From positions 1 through 64,000 of the forward strand of contig NZ_CP121194.1 of assembly GCF_039993895.1 (NCBI RefSeq): a stretch of 64,000 bases of DNA. The letters are read 5' to 3'. The translations under genes and the position numbers were made by a program. The first letter of the stretch is position 1. Each line of letters begins with the position of its first letter. Source of the DNA: Edaphobacter paludis (GTDB taxonomy: Bacteria; Acidobacteriota; Terriglobia; Terriglobales; Acidobacteriaceae). Shown piece after piece: positions 50,158 to 59,346 of the stretch. A model generated the notes under the pieces. That model made no database searches. It had not been told where the DNA came from and saw only the letters and a program-made list of their open reading frames with translations.

Positions 50158-51615
50158 CTAGTCGTTCGCTGCCGCACGCTTTCCCGGCCCTACAAGTGCA
50201 TGGCCTGGGAAAACGTTCGGCACAATCTTGCCGTCGTCGACGAGTACAGTTCCACCCACCACTAAATAGTGCACGCCTGTACTTGGCTCCATGGGCTTCT
50301 CGAAGGTCGACCGGTCGCGGATCGTTGCCGCATCGAACACAACGATGTCTGCGTCGGCGCCCTCCTGCAATCTGCCTTTTTGATGTCCTGCGGGAGTCGA
50401 GCGCTCCAGCATCTCTGCGGGCATCAGGCTCATCTTTCGCAGCGCATCCATCAGCGTAATTGTTCCCTTTTCGCGAACATATTGGGCCAGCACGCGCGAA
50501 TAGGTTCCGGCGTTACGGGGATGTCCTTCGAGGCCATCGCTGGCAATCATCACCAGAGGGTTCGGGATCACTTTGTCGATTACTTCCTGCTTATTGTCGA
50601 AGATCACCACCCAGCGCGCCGTGCTGGAATTATGCAGCACATCGAAACGTTCCTTGGTGAGGCGCTCTCCGGTATCGGGAAGCATGAGGTCGCCATAGCT
50701 GATGCCCAATCTTTCCTGCCAGCCTGGGCTGAAGACGGCCGAGTTGATGGTGGTCATGCCGGCGATGTAGGGATAGGCCTCGGTGGTGACGTCGAGACCA
50801 CGGGCGCGCGCTCCTGCGACCATGGAGAGGCACTCCAGCGCGTCGCGCGAGCAGGAGCTGTTGATATGCACGATGTGCAGCGAAGCGCCCGTAATGGCGG
50901 CGGCTCCGATCACTTCGCTGACCGCCGCAATGGCGGAGTTGGGCTCGACGCGGCCGGCGCTGCGCACATGCGTGTAGACCGGCAACCTCCGCTCGGCGGC
51001 GAGACGAAACATGTCGATCACCTCGAGCCGGGTTGCTCCCGGCGTGTACTGGATGCCCATACCGACAGCGAGTCCGCCGGCGTCCAGTTCCTCGCGCAGG
51101 CGCTCCTTTATCCTCTCTATCTGCTCGGGCGTCGCGTGCTCATCGGTCGCAGGCCCGATCTTAGGCAGGATGGTTCCCACCGGCAGCGGAGCGCCGAAGA
51201 CCAAAGATCGCGCCGCTACCTGGCTGGCCGAGCTGCCGTAGTTAATCAGCGTGTGGCCTTCCTTCGCCTTAAGAAACTGAGCGACATCGGGCACGCCAAT
51301 CTCCATCTCCAGTGCGGTGGTGACGCCATCAAGCGCCTTGACGCGCTGGCTTGCGAGGTCCTGGCTGTGCTGATGCAGATCAATGAATCCTGGAGCGACC
51401 ACCAGCCCGTTGGCATCGATGACACGGTGGCCGCTCAGCGTCTCGGCCGCGATGCGGGCAATCTTTCCATCGCGGATGCCGACGTTGCGTACGGCATCCA
51501 GCCCGGTTTCGGGGTCCATGACGCGTCCGCCCGCGAGCACGAGATCGTACTGCTGTGCTGACACAATGGTGGTTGATAACGTCAGGAGAAAGAGGAAGAA
51601 AATCAGCTTGCGCAT
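50158..51615 (-). CDS. Secreted D-aminoacylase / N-acyl-D-amino-acid deacylase-like amidohydrolase
   Basis: 485 residues from ATG 51615 (signal peptide MRKLIFFLFLLTLSTTIVSAQ). The longer frame to 51663 would overlap the upstream gene. Amidohydrolase superfamily: FIDLHQHSQD (metal H-x-H), TALEMEIG with Glu as bridging ligand as in D-aminoacylases, THVRSAGR and HINSSC (His ligands), and IASDGLEGHPRNAGTYSRVL (catalytic Asp). It probably hydrolyses N-acyl D-amino acids or D-dipeptides in the periplasm. It starts 23 bp after the membrane-protein gene. Confidence 0.9.
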   Translation of the reverse strand: MRKLIFFLFLLTLSTTIVSAQQYDLVLAGGRVMDPETGLDAVRNVGIRDGKIARIAAETLSGHRVIDANGLVVAPGFIDLHQHSQDLASQRVKALDGVTTALEMEIGVPDVAQFLKAKEGHTLINYGSSASQVAARSLVFGAPLPVGTILPKIGPATDEHATPEQIERIKERLREELDAGGLAVGMGIQYTPGATRLEVIDMFRLAAERRLPVYTHVRSAGRVEPNSAIAAVSEVIGAAAITGASLHIVHINSSCSRDALECLSMVAGARARGLDVTTEAYPYIAGMTTINSAVFSPGWQERLGISYGDLMLPDTGERLTKERFDVLHNSSTARWVVIFDNKQEVIDKVIPNPLVMIASDGLEGHPRNAGTYSRVLAQYVREKGTITLMDALRKMSLMPAEMLERSTPAGHQKGRLQEGADADIVVFDAATIRDRSTFEKPMEPSTGVHYLVVGGTVLVDDGKIVPNVFPGHALVGPGKRAAAND

Positions 51616-51638
51616 GTTGCCCCGATTAAACCAGAAAC

Positions 51639-53195
51639 CTACGGTCTCGGTGAAATGTGGCACACGGCGACGTCAGCATTGTTGTACGGGCAATCGAGGC
51701 CGTCTTGCTGCGGGTGCTGCACAATGACCCATGTTGCCGGAGAGATCTGCGCCAGCCGTTGAAAGTCCGCCGGTCCGAAGTTGTGCCAGCCTTCGAGCAT
51801 CTGTTGCTGCTGCTGCCAGTCGTCGAGCAGCCGGGGAAACATGGTGACGGCGCCGCTGTCCTTGTAGGCATCGGCAATCATGCTGCGATCGGCGAGCGCG
51901 CGAAAGCCGTGCGTATCTTCGCCGCGAATGGCCATATAGTTGGGGTCGAGCGCAAAGACTGCGTCTGTCGGCGTGTTGGTGCGGGCCCAGGCAAATGCTT
52001 CGAGCCAGGGATTGGAGGACGCCTGCCAAGGCCACTCGATATGCGGGCTGAAGGAATACTGGATGCGGTCGACCGCAAACATGCCGATGGCAAGAGGAAG
52101 AAACAGAACGATCCAGCGCCACGCCTTTGCGCGAAGGACATACTCTCCCAGCAGGCCACCGAGCATAAGAAACATCAGCAGATAGACGATGTGGAACGAT
52201 CGCATCGGCTGCAGGCGGGTGAAGTTGTCGAAGCGGTGGCTCGCCGAGAAGAGCAGGAAGACAGCAATGGAGAACGCTCCCAGAACGATGAGAGCGCGGC
52301 TGGCCTTCGCGACGGAGGGGGCGGCTGCTTTCGGGGGCCAGCGGGCAACCGCTGCCAGCATAAGTAACGGTGCAATCGCTCCAATCCATTCAAACCAGTG
52401 CCAGCGGTAAGCGAAGAAATAGTTGCGGCTGTAAAGTACCTCGCGATAAGCGCCCGTGGCAGGCGCGAAGCTGAAGCTGTGCAGCAGTCCGGCTGACGGA
52501 ACAACGGCCAGAAGCCATGCCGACCGCTGGGTAACGCCGGCAACAGAGGAGGTGTTTCCCGCAAACTCTGGGGTTTGGTCAGAGGTGCGGTCGAAGTACC
52601 AGTAAAGAGCGAGAAATGCAGCGCAGTAGACCGCCATCTGCGGATGAACGAGCGCCGTGATCACGAGCCAGAGGAAGGCTAGCCGCGTCCGTCCGCGCAA
52701 CAGAAAGCCGATGGAGAGCAGCGCAAAAGGCGCGGAGAACGACCGCGCGGAGAGGTAGTTGTCGGAGAGCACAAGCGCGGTTCCGGCGACCGGCACCGGA
52801 AGGACGCTGGCCAGAAGCGCGACCGCACCCCAATGCGCGTGGGCGCTGCTGAAGAACGTTCGTGCCAGTTGCCAGCCCGCGATCAGGATGAGAAAAATGC
52901 AGCCGACGTGCCACAGCAGAACGGCCGTCTCAACGGAGAGATGCAGCAGCCGGGCCGAGTCTCCCACCAGCGGAGCAAACAGCGACATATGAGCATGGCT
53001 GAGAAAAAACTCCGAACCGAAGGGATAGAGGCGCGGATTGAAGACCTTCTTGATGGCGGGAATGTAGATCTCGCCGTCATCGACGCCGAGATGATAGCCC
53101 TGCACCAGAACTGCCGCGCAGGCCAGCAGAAATAGCCGCAGCAGGGGATAGCGAATGGATGGCGTGCCAGCTTCTTTCAAATGACGCTTCACCAT
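51639..53195 (-). CDS. Multispanning membrane protein, GT-C-like topology, unknown function
   Basis: 518 residues with about nine to eleven membrane helices up to residue 385 and a soluble C-terminal part (about 390-518) containing LDPNYMAIRGEDTHGFRALADRSMIADAYKD. An early DDGEIYIPAIKKVFN (about 39-53), with paired Asp after the first helix, resembles the D-D motif of GT-C lipid-linked glycosyltransferases, but this is not conclusive. It overlaps the stop of the UbiA gene by 7 bp. Together they suggest a polyprenyl-linked glycan or lipid pathway. Confidence 0.75.
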   Translation of the reverse strand: MVKRHLKEAGTPSIRYPLLRLFLLACAAVLVQGYHLGVDDGEIYIPAIKKVFNPRLYPFGSEFFLSHAHMSLFAPLVGDSARLLHLSVETAVLLWHVGCIFLILIAGWQLARTFFSSAHAHWGAVALLASVLPVPVAGTALVLSDNYLSARSFSAPFALLSIGFLLRGRTRLAFLWLVITALVHPQMAVYCAAFLALYWYFDRTSDQTPEFAGNTSSVAGVTQRSAWLLAVVPSAGLLHSFSFAPATGAYREVLYSRNYFFAYRWHWFEWIGAIAPLLMLAAVARWPPKAAAPSVAKASRALIVLGAFSIAVFLLFSASHRFDNFTRLQPMRSFHIVYLLMFLMLGGLLGEYVLRAKAWRWIVLFLPLAIGMFAVDRIQYSFSPHIEWPWQASSNPWLEAFAWARTNTPTDAVFALDPNYMAIRGEDTHGFRALADRSMIADAYKDSGAVTMFPRLLDDWQQQQQMLEGWHNFGPADFQRLAQISPATWVIVQHPQQDGLDCPYNNADVAVCHISPRP

Positions 53196-54190
53196 GTCGA
53201 TGGAGTAAAGATCCGCCCAACCATCGGGACATGAACGTTGAGCAGCACAATCATCACGATGGTCGTAAAGATCGCGGTCAGCATCAGCGAAGGCTCGCGG
53301 TACAGCTTCTCGGGATGCTGCACGGCGCTGTTGTCTTTGAAGGAGAGGTCGAAGTACATGGCCATCAGCAATGCGATGAACGGGAACGAAAGAATCAGCT
53401 CGATGCGATAGCGCACGACAAAGATGCCGAACATCAGCATGGCCATCGCGGCGTAGAAGACGACGGAGCCGAGCAGGCTGCGTTCGTTGTAATGCTCGAA
53501 GGACTTACGGTAGGCGCACGCGCCCTGCTGCGAACCAATCTCGCGGAACTCGCTGAAGCGCTTGAGGCCCATGAAGTAACAGCCCAGCATCCAGTAAGCG
53601 CAGAGCATCGATGTTGGCGGAACGATGACCTGGGTGACCATATACCAGCCCAGCAGCATGCGCAGCGGATTGTTGACTGACTCCGTCAGCACATCGAGGT
53701 AGGTGATGTCTTTGGTGCGCAGCGGCCGGATGTTGTAGATGCAGCCCATTACCCAGAGCGCGAAGGCGGCGACGGCGAAGTGAAGGCCAATCCACGCGGC
53801 CAGAGTCATGCCCACGCCCATCATCAGCAGCCATTGAGCATAAGCGGCATCGGAATCGACCAGGCCAAGCGCGGCGGGGCGGTTGCACTTATGCGGATGC
53901 AGGCGGTCAAAAGGCGCATCCAGCAACTCATTGAGCACATAATTGCTGCACGCGATCAGGGTCACAGACAACACGCCGACGCCGATTGGCAGCAAACGCA
54001 CGTCCCTGAGGCGCGGATGAAGCAGACTTAGGGCCACGGCAATGCCGGGCAGAAGAAAGATGTTCTTGATCGAGTGGTCCAATCGCATGATCGCGATGTG
54101 GGCGCGCAGGCGAACCCGGAGTGGCACGGGCAGCGCGGTATCGGTATGCGGTGCAGTGAGGACTGCGCTTTCCGGGCCTTGACTCGGCAT
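53189..54190 (-). CDS. UbiA-family prenyltransferase (decaprenyl-phosphate phosphoribosyltransferase-like)
   Basis: 333 residues from ATG 54190. The open frame to 54424 passes through palindromic repeat copy 2 and is not coding there. Eight or nine membrane helices. First Asp-rich motif NYVLNELLDAPFDRLHP, second motif YNIRPLRTKDITYLDVL. The opening IMRLDHSIKNIFLLPG resembles the RPxQWxKN start of DprA/Rv3806c-type enzymes that attach phosphoribose to decaprenyl phosphate, rather than quinone-type UbiA. Its stop overlaps the membrane-protein gene. Exact substrate unknown. Confidence 0.85.
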   Translation of the reverse strand: MPSQGPESAVLTAPHTDTALPVPLRVRLRAHIAIMRLDHSIKNIFLLPGIAVALSLLHPRLRDVRLLPIGVGVLSVTLIACSNYVLNELLDAPFDRLHPHKCNRPAALGLVDSDAAYAQWLLMMGVGMTLAAWIGLHFAVAAFALWVMGCIYNIRPLRTKDITYLDVLTESVNNPLRMLLGWYMVTQVIVPPTSMLCAYWMLGCYFMGLKRFSEFREIGSQQGACAYRKSFEHYNERSLLGSVVFYAAMAMLMFGIFVVRYRIELILSFPFIALLMAMYFDLSFKDNSAVQHPEKLYREPSLMLTAIFTTIVMIVLLNVHVPMVGRIFTPSTW

Positions 54191-54341
54191 AAAGTATTCG
54201 AATCCTAACAAAAAACGGCCAAAGCAGTCTTCATGTGCAGCAATATCTATTATCGCACTCTGATACGTAGATGCGTGGATTCGGGCGAACCCAGAGCGGC
54301 AAAGCTCTAAATGCATCTTGAGCTTAGATAAAAAATAAGAT

Positions 54342-54390
54342 GGGCCAGCCCATCCTCTGCGCGCCGTTTTGCGCAAAGGATGGGATGCCC
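54342..54390. repeat. Palindromic intergenic repeat, family A, copy 2
   Basis: About 20-bp inverted repeat: gggccagcccatcctctgcgc pairs with gcgcaaaggatgggatgccc with two or three mismatches. It sits between glyA and the UbiA gene and forms part of the false upstream reading frame of the latter. Shares the catcct-t-tgcgc core with copy 1. Confidence 0.75.
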
Positions 54391-54441
54391 TGGTTCTTTC
54401 CAGCCCGTCGATATCTTGAGCCAAAGTGCCCGGAAACCGAC

Positions 54442-55707
54442 TCAGGCGTTACGCAGCCAGCCATACAGCGGGAATTTATTGGCCAGCTCGCCTACCTGTC
54501 CGCGTATCTTCGCCAGCTTCGCCTCATCGCTACGATGCTCCAGCGCCTCGGCAATCCAACCGGCAATGACACGCATATCGGCTTCCTTCATGCCCCGCGT
54601 GGTCAATGCAGGCGTGCCGATGCGTATGCCGCTCGGCTTCATCGGCGGATTCGTATCGTAAGGGATCGCGTTCTTGTTCACGGTAATGCCAGCCGCGCCC
54701 AGTGCATTCTCCGCCTCCGAACCCAGAATCCCCTTCTGGAAGACATCGACGAGCATCAAGTGCGTGTCCGTTCCGCCGGAGATAATTCTGTAGCCTTCGC
54801 CCGCGAGAGCCTCAGCTAGCACCTTCGCATTGGCTACCACCTGCTTCGCATAGACAGCGAACTCCGGTTGCAGCGCCTCCTTGAAGGCCACCGCCTTTGC
54901 CGCGACGATATGCATCAACGGTCCACCCTGCTGCCCTGGAAATACGCTGCGGTCCACATTTGCGGCAAACTCCTGGCGGCACAGAACCATTCCGGCGCGA
55001 GGCCCGCGCAGCGTTTTGTGGGTCGTCGTTGTGACGATGTGCGCGTGCGGTACCGGCGAAGGATGAACTCCGCCTGCCACCAGCCCGGCAAAGTGCGCCA
55101 TGTCGACAACAAAGAAGGCGCCCACTTTGTCCGCAATCGCTCGCATCCGCGCAAAATCGAACTGCCGCGGATAGGCGCTGCCGCCACCGATGATCATCTT
55201 AGGCTTCTCGCGCACCGCGACGGCCTCAAGCTCGTCATAGTCGACCGTCTCCGTGTCCTTGCGCACCTGGTAGCCGACGACGCGATAGAGCTTGCCCGAA
55301 AAATTCAGCTTGTGCCCATGCGTAAGGTGGCCGCCATGAGCAAGATCCAGCCCAAGAATGCAGTCGCCGGGTGTCAGGATCGACATATAAGCTGCCGCGT
55401 TTGCCTGTGAGCCGGAGTGCGGCTGCACGTTCGCGTGCTCGGCGCCGAAGAGCTGCTTGGCCCGGTCTCGCGCAATGTTTTCTACAACGTCGGCGTACTC
55501 GCAGCCGCCGTAGTAGCGCTTGCCGGGATAACCCTCGGCGTACTTGTTCGTGAAAACTGTGCCTGCCGCCTCCAGTACCGCGCGGCTCACAAAATTTTCC
55601 GAAGCGATCATCTCCAGCCCTTCGTGCTGGCGGACGACCTCGTGCTCAATCTGCGCGGAGATATCGGGGTCCGCGGCGGCAAGGGATGCATTGAAATCAA
55701 TGGGCAT
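54442..55707 (-). CDS. glyA: Serine hydroxymethyltransferase
   Basis: 421 residues, typical. Pyridoxal-phosphate Lys is K231 in [20 protein letters not shown] near the N-terminus and [10 protein letters not shown] are also diagnostic. It converts serine and tetrahydrofolate to glycine and methylene-tetrahydrofolate in the cytoplasm. A single ancient housekeeping gene, with the palindromic repeat after its stop. Confidence 0.98.
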   Translation of the reverse strand: MPIDFNASLAAADPDISAQIEHEVVRQHEGLEMIASENFVSRAVLEAAGTVFTNKYAEGYPGKRYYGGCEYADVVENIARDRAKQLFGAEHANVQPHSGSQANAAAYMSILTPGDCILGLDLAHGGHLTHGHKLNFSGKLYRVVGYQVRKDTETVDYDELEAVAVREKPKMIIGGGSAYPRQFDFARMRAIADKVGAFFVVDMAHFAGLVAGGVHPSPVPHAHIVTTTTHKTLRGPRAGMVLCRQEFAANVDRSVFPGQQGGPLMHIVAAKAVAFKEALQPEFAVYAKQVVANAKVLAEALAGEGYRIISGGTDTHLMLVDVFQKGILGSEAENALGAAGITVNKNAIPYDTNPPMKPSGIRIGTPALTTRGMKEADMRVIAGWIAEALEHRSDEAKLAKIRGQVGELANKFPLYGWLRNA

Positions 55708-55765
55708 TCCCTTATTTTATGTCAACGCCTTTATGTCACGCCGCGAATCACGTATCAGAGCAACT

Positions 55766-56962
55766 TCAGCGGCCCTGTTGAGCCAGCCGCTTGAACGAGT
55801 TATAGATAAAGGACCCCAGATACCAGCCATCGATATATTTATAGGGCGTCTCGCCCGTGGTGTAGTGGCCGCAGGGTAGCACCTTCGAGACGTAATCCAC
55901 GCCGTGGCGTTCGAAGTTCGCCAGCACATCGAGGGAAAACTCCCGCAGAAACGTCAGGTCATACGTCGCGTGGACAACCAGAACACGCTTCGGGTTGGCC
56001 GCGAAGCGCTCCATGTATGACATGGGGCTGATGCCGGTAAAAATCTGCCGCGTCTGGTCCTGCGTCAACCCTGCCTGCTCAAAGGCTTCGCGAATGTGCC
56101 TTGTACTTTGCCCGGTCCAAACCACATCGCCGAACCAGGTGGAGGCGTGATTGAACGCGCACACCTTCAGCCGGGCATCGTGCGCTGCCGCGATAAACGC
56201 ATAGCAACTCCCAAGACTTGTGCCAAGCACGCCAAACTGCTCATAACCCTGTGATTCCAGCCAATCGAGACAGCTTCGAATATCCACCACCGCCTGTCGG
56301 CAGGCCTCAATCGTTCTTCCGATATTCGAGCTGACAGCGTAGTCCGATCGCTCCAGTTCGGCTGGGCGGCGGACGTCATGATAGGGCTTGGAGAGTCGCA
56401 GCGCCGAGATGCCGAAGCGGTTGAAGAGCGTGCAAAGTGCATTGTGGCTGAAGGCGTCCGCATTCCACTGCGGCATGACGATGATGGCCTGCTTCGGCTT
56501 GCCCACCTGTTTTTCCGCCGCCGCCGGATACCAGCGCGCATTGACTACATCGTTCTCTGGATAGCGTGTGCGAACCGCTGAGGTGAAGCGCAAAAAATCA
56601 GCTGCTGGCAACTCTCCGGCATCAGCTTTGCGCTTCAGCTCCGCGTCCTGCGCCAGCGTCTCCGGTCGCACGTTCGTGGGAAATAGCTGGGGATGGCGCG
56701 CCTCAAGACGAAAATCGTTTGGCGTTTCGTAGCCGAAGAACTCATCGGCGCGAGCAACGATGTCCTGGTTGACCGCGATCATCTGCGCGAGGGCGTCCGT
56801 ACTGGCGGCCTGCTCTGTCGCGGCGGCGGTCGCGGCGATCTGGCTGAAGTCCCCCAGCCAGTCGAAGCCCCATTCCACCGGCCTGACGATACGGTTCGTG
56901 TCGCGAGTGGTGAGCGCGTATTCCCAGTCGTACATCCACTTCGCGTAGAGACTTTGCGGCAT
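55766..56962 (-). CDS. Alpha/beta hydrolase, cytoplasmic, unknown substrate
   Basis: 398 residues, no signal peptide. Nucleophile elbow GVLGTSLGSCYA (Ser), VVHATYDLTFLREF (Asp) and LPCGHYTTGETPYKY (His) give the Ser-Asp-His triad. A 130-residue N-terminal extension rich in helices (MPQSLYAKWMYDWEYALTTRD) precedes the fold. WFGDVVWTGQSTRHIREAFEQ looks like a lid. Not a standard esterase subfamily that I can name. Gap of 58 bp to glyA. Confidence 0.85.
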   Translation of the reverse strand: MPQSLYAKWMYDWEYALTTRDTNRIVRPVEWGFDWLGDFSQIAATAAATEQAASTDALAQMIAVNQDIVARADEFFGYETPNDFRLEARHPQLFPTNVRPETLAQDAELKRKADAGELPAADFLRFTSAVRTRYPENDVVNARWYPAAAEKQVGKPKQAIIVMPQWNADAFSHNALCTLFNRFGISALRLSKPYHDVRRPAELERSDYAVSSNIGRTIEACRQAVVDIRSCLDWLESQGYEQFGVLGTSLGSCYAFIAAAHDARLKVCAFNHASTWFGDVVWTGQSTRHIREAFEQAGLTQDQTRQIFTGISPMSYMERFAANPKRVLVVHATYDLTFLREFSLDVLANFERHGVDYVSKVLPCGHYTTGETPYKYIDGWYLGSFIYNSFKRLAQQGR

Positions 56963-57012
56963 CCCTCAAGTTTAGCAACCGCTCGGAAGCTGATCCCATC
57001 GGCGTTTCGATC

Positions 57013-57732
57013 TCAGAGTTCGGAGAAGATCAAACAGACGCGCCCAACGATGTAATCGGCTGGCGATTCGTGCGACGCCAGTGGTATAAGCTGCACCGGA
57101 AAATCGCGCGAATAAGGCCGCAGAATAAGATGTCCTTCGTCGAAATCCACATAGCGAAGCAGCAGCGCCGTGCCACAGCGCACCGCATACAGCGTTGGTT
57201 GGTGCGCCCGATACGGTGCCAGCGAGTTGTAATGGCGGTCCAGCACGACAATCGCTCCCGGAGCCAGCAGCGGCTCCATCGCCGCCGACTGCTGCGCGTC
57301 CGCGCGAATGGCGACGAAACGCTGCCAGTGCGAGTGGCCGGTCGATGGGCGGGCGCGGTTGTCGTGAAGCCGCGAGCCTGACACCTGGACGTTCTCGATG
57401 ATCGAGGCCTCGGCCACGCGAGGTTCGTCCATCGCCACCGAGGAGGAGACAACCGGAACGATGTCTGTCGGCTCCTGTGTCTGGGCAGAAGCATGAGATG
57501 CGGCGGCAGCGGCCAAATCGAGAGGAAGAATCTGGTCAATGGTGAGGTTCTGCGACGCCAGCACGCGGTCAAGTCCTTCGAGCGAGAGCGCGCGCTTGCG
57601 GTTGAGGAAATTCGAGATGTGGGCCTGTTGAAAGCCGGCCTGCTGCGCGAGACGGCTTCCGGTCAGCGAGCCGCGTTCGATGCGGCGTTGAAGTTCGATG
57701 CGGAGGAGTTCGTGCAAATCTTGAAAATTCAT
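57013..57732 (-). CDS. XRE-type regulator with inactive S24/LexA-like C-terminal domain
   Basis: 239 residues. The N-terminal helix-turn-helix (GSRLAQQAGFQQAHISNFLNRKRALSLEGLDRVL, about 25-58) is of the Xre/Cro type. A linker rich in Ala, Ser and Pro joins a C-terminal S24-peptidase-like fold (MEPLLAPGAIVVLDR...LILRPYSRDFPVQLIPL). The position of the LexA/CI catalytic Ser (S-M) is Ala (SAAMEP), and no Lys sits at the second catalytic position (ALLLRYVD). It therefore should not self-cleave. It lies beside the phage module and might be its regulator, though it also looks like a host regulator. Confidence 0.85.
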   Translation of the reverse strand: MNFQDLHELLRIELQRRIERGSLTGSRLAQQAGFQQAHISNFLNRKRALSLEGLDRVLASQNLTIDQILPLDLAAAAASHASAQTQEPTDIVPVVSSSVAMDEPRVAEASIIENVQVSGSRLHDNRARPSTGHSHWQRFVAIRADAQQSAAMEPLLAPGAIVVLDRHYNSLAPYRAHQPTLYAVRCGTALLLRYVDFDEGHLILRPYSRDFPVQLIPLASHESPADYIVGRVCLIFSEL

Positions 57733-58207
57733 AAAGGTAAGGACTCCTCGATCTCTGCTTTATATCTTTTAGCATGACGAAGATTAGGCGAAAACTTCGT
57801 TTTATGCAATACGTTTGAAACATAAACTGCTACTTTCATGGGATTTCCCAGCTTGAAAATATGAGGAAATATTTCGATTGACAGAGTGTTTGTCTAAAGC
57901 TATAAACTTGAAACTTTCCAAATTGAAGTTGCAAGGATACCCCGGATGCCTGGTCAAAACAGGCTGAAGACGGTGTCTGCATTTGGGCCGAAGGGTGGAC
58001 GAACATGTGAGGGTGCGTTTTGATTTTTTCCAAGGTACTACACCGCGGAAGACCAAGGACAGATAAGCGTTTCAGCCTGATTTAGCGGGGCCATCAGAGC
58101 TTCGCGAACTGGCGGCAACCGCTTCATAGCAGCTCGAGTGGGCCCTTTCGACCATTGAAAAACAGAAGGCCCGCCGGGGGAGAACCACGCTTCGAAAGGG
58201 AAACAAA
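57733..58207. other. Intergenic region between the XRE regulator and the phage-like module
   Basis: 475 bp between divergent genes without a convincing ORF; it is locally AT-rich (57760-57930). It is the natural place for a phage control region and an attachment site, but I found no tRNA gene, no direct repeat and no integrase in the window. Confidence 0.45.
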
Positions 58208-58429
58208 ATGAAAGACTTGCGCTTGGTTATCAAAGTATGTGAGGGCTGGGGGGGGCTTTGGCTTCGCACGGAATCATCGGATGGTGTCTATTGTGAGGGA
58301 TGCGTACGCCACCTCTCCCGGTTTCCACCGCCGCGGGGAAGACACGCGGGCGGAAGAAAGCCGCGATTGGCACGGGTTTCGCGCTGCTCCGCAACAGCGG
58401 CAGCAGGCACCAATGGAGGTGCCCGATGA
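58208..58429 (+). CDS. Small Cys/Arg-rich protein, coupled to the sigma-like gene
   Basis: 73 residues. AGGG lies seven bases upstream of ATG. A C-x-x-C (YCEGC, about 28-32) precedes an Arg/Gly/Pro-rich tail with GRHAGGRKPRL. It could be a small DNA- or RNA-binding protein. Its TGA overlaps the ATG of the next gene (ATGA), which supports real translation. Another reading frame over the same bases (58281-58481) is also open, so the choice is not certain. Confidence 0.5.
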   Translation: MKDLRLVIKVCEGWGGLWLRTESSDGVYCEGCVRHLSRFPPPRGRHAGGRKPRLARVSRCSATAAAGTNGGAR

Positions 58430-58929
58430 GCGCGGCCCTGGTAGTGCTCCCGATGGTCTGGGCGACGGCCCAGGTCGATGAAGCGGCCAAGAAGGGGATG
58501 GAGCGGAAGGCGGTGACCCGATCGCTGGCGTTCTATCGAAAGTACACCGAGGCCCTGCTGCGGCGGTACGCACATATGGCGATGGAAACGGGTAGGGTGC
58601 CGTCCCTCCTGGGAAGGGAGCTGTTTCGCGGCAAGGTAACCAACTACGTCGTCCGCGGCTTCGATGACGTCGTAATCTTCGTCCACGACGTGGAGCAATG
58701 CCTCCAGCGACTGGACGACGAAGAGCAGCAAATGATCGAGCGGATCGCCGTGCAGGAGTACACACTGGAGGAGGCGGCAGGCTTGATGTGCCTTCCTCTC
58801 TGGACCGTGAACCGGAGATATGGTGACGCTCTGGATATAGTGACGAGGATGTTCCTGGACCGGAAGATGCTTGAACCCGCGATTTGCTGTCAAGAGGCGC
58901 AAACCGTGGATATCTCGCTATATAACTGA
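58426..58929 (+). CDS. Sigma-70 region-4-like regulator of the phage module
   Basis: 167 residues from ATG 58426 (GGAGG seven bases upstream). The open frame begins earlier at 58300 but that part is not needed. Residues about 95-145 (LDDEEQQMIERIAVQEYTLEEAAGLMCLPLWTVNRRYGDALDIV) read as a sigma-70 region-4 helix-turn-helix. The rest is basic and helical. No region 2 is seen, so it is not a full sigma factor. Such proteins act as late-gene activators in phages (RinA/ArpU-like). Intrinsic terminator at 59013-59043. Confidence 0.75.
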   Translation: MSAALVVLPMVWATAQVDEAAKKGMERKAVTRSLAFYRKYTEALLRRYAHMAMETGRVPSLLGRELFRGKVTNYVVRGFDDVVIFVHDVEQCLQRLDDEEQQMIERIAVQEYTLEEAAGLMCLPLWTVNRRYGDALDIVTRMFLDRKMLEPAICCQEAQTVDISLYN

Positions 58930-59012
58930 TTCAATTGTAGATAATAATTTTCCCAAAACTGCAAAACAGTTTCACCGCACTTGCTATTCTGGATAGGTAA
59001 GTGAGAACTGTG

Positions 59013-59050
59013 ACGGGAGAGCGCCTGAGGGCTGCTCTCCCGTTTTGTTT
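59013..59050 (+). terminator. Intrinsic terminator after the sigma-like gene
   Basis: Perfect 10-bp stem (59013-59022 with 59034-59043) with an 11-nt loop, followed by a T-rich run. A -10-like TATTCT lies at 58985-58990, so a short RNA of about 50 nt could also be made here. Confidence 0.85.
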
Positions 59051-59073
59051 TGGGGGGAACTTTGGGGGACAAG

Positions 59074-59301
59074 ATGGAGCGGAAGAGAGTGGCTGGACGG
59101 TTTGTGGCGGAAGACAAAGGTGGAGTTGCCAGGAAGCGAGCGGCAACTCCTCGGGCAAAGGAAGGGAGCGTTCAGCAGGAGACAGTTTTGGTTAAGCCGG
59201 AGGGGCTCGGCCCCAAGAACGCTTCGCAGGCCCCGAAGCAGCGAAACAAAGGCCTGCTCGGCTCGCTGCTCGAGCGACTGAAGAAGTCACCGAAGACCTA
59301 A
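59074..59301 (+). CDS. Small basic protein of the phage-like module
   Basis: 75 residues from ATG 59074 (GGGGGA nearby). A TTG at 59050 would lie inside the terminator tail. Highly basic (MERKRVAGRF, KKSPKT end) and without a recognisable fold. Its place after the sigma-like gene and before the prohead-protease-like gene is where small terminase or connector genes often lie, but it shows no terminase motif. Function unknown. Confidence 0.55.
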   Translation: MERKRVAGRFVAEDKGGVARKRAATPRAKEGSVQQETVLVKPEGLGPKNASQAPKQRNKGLLGSLLERLKKSPKT

Positions 59302-59346
59302 GGGCTGGGCTGGAGGTGCGGCGATTAGGAATTGGTTTTGCGTAAG

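Noticed and set aside
50269-51561. 430-codon plus-strand ORF opposite the amidohydrolase
   Set aside because: Complement shadow; the amidohydrolase has all metal ligands.
54191-54424. Extended N-terminus of the UbiA protein
   Set aside because: It would translate through the palindromic repeat at 54342-54390 and shows no membrane or family sequence.
57013-57732. Active LexA/CI-type self-cleaving repressor
   Set aside because: Catalytic Ser position is Ala and no catalytic Lys is found.
57733-58207. tRNA gene or attachment site for the phage-like module
   Set aside because: No cloverleaf, no matching direct repeat and no integrase seen in the window.
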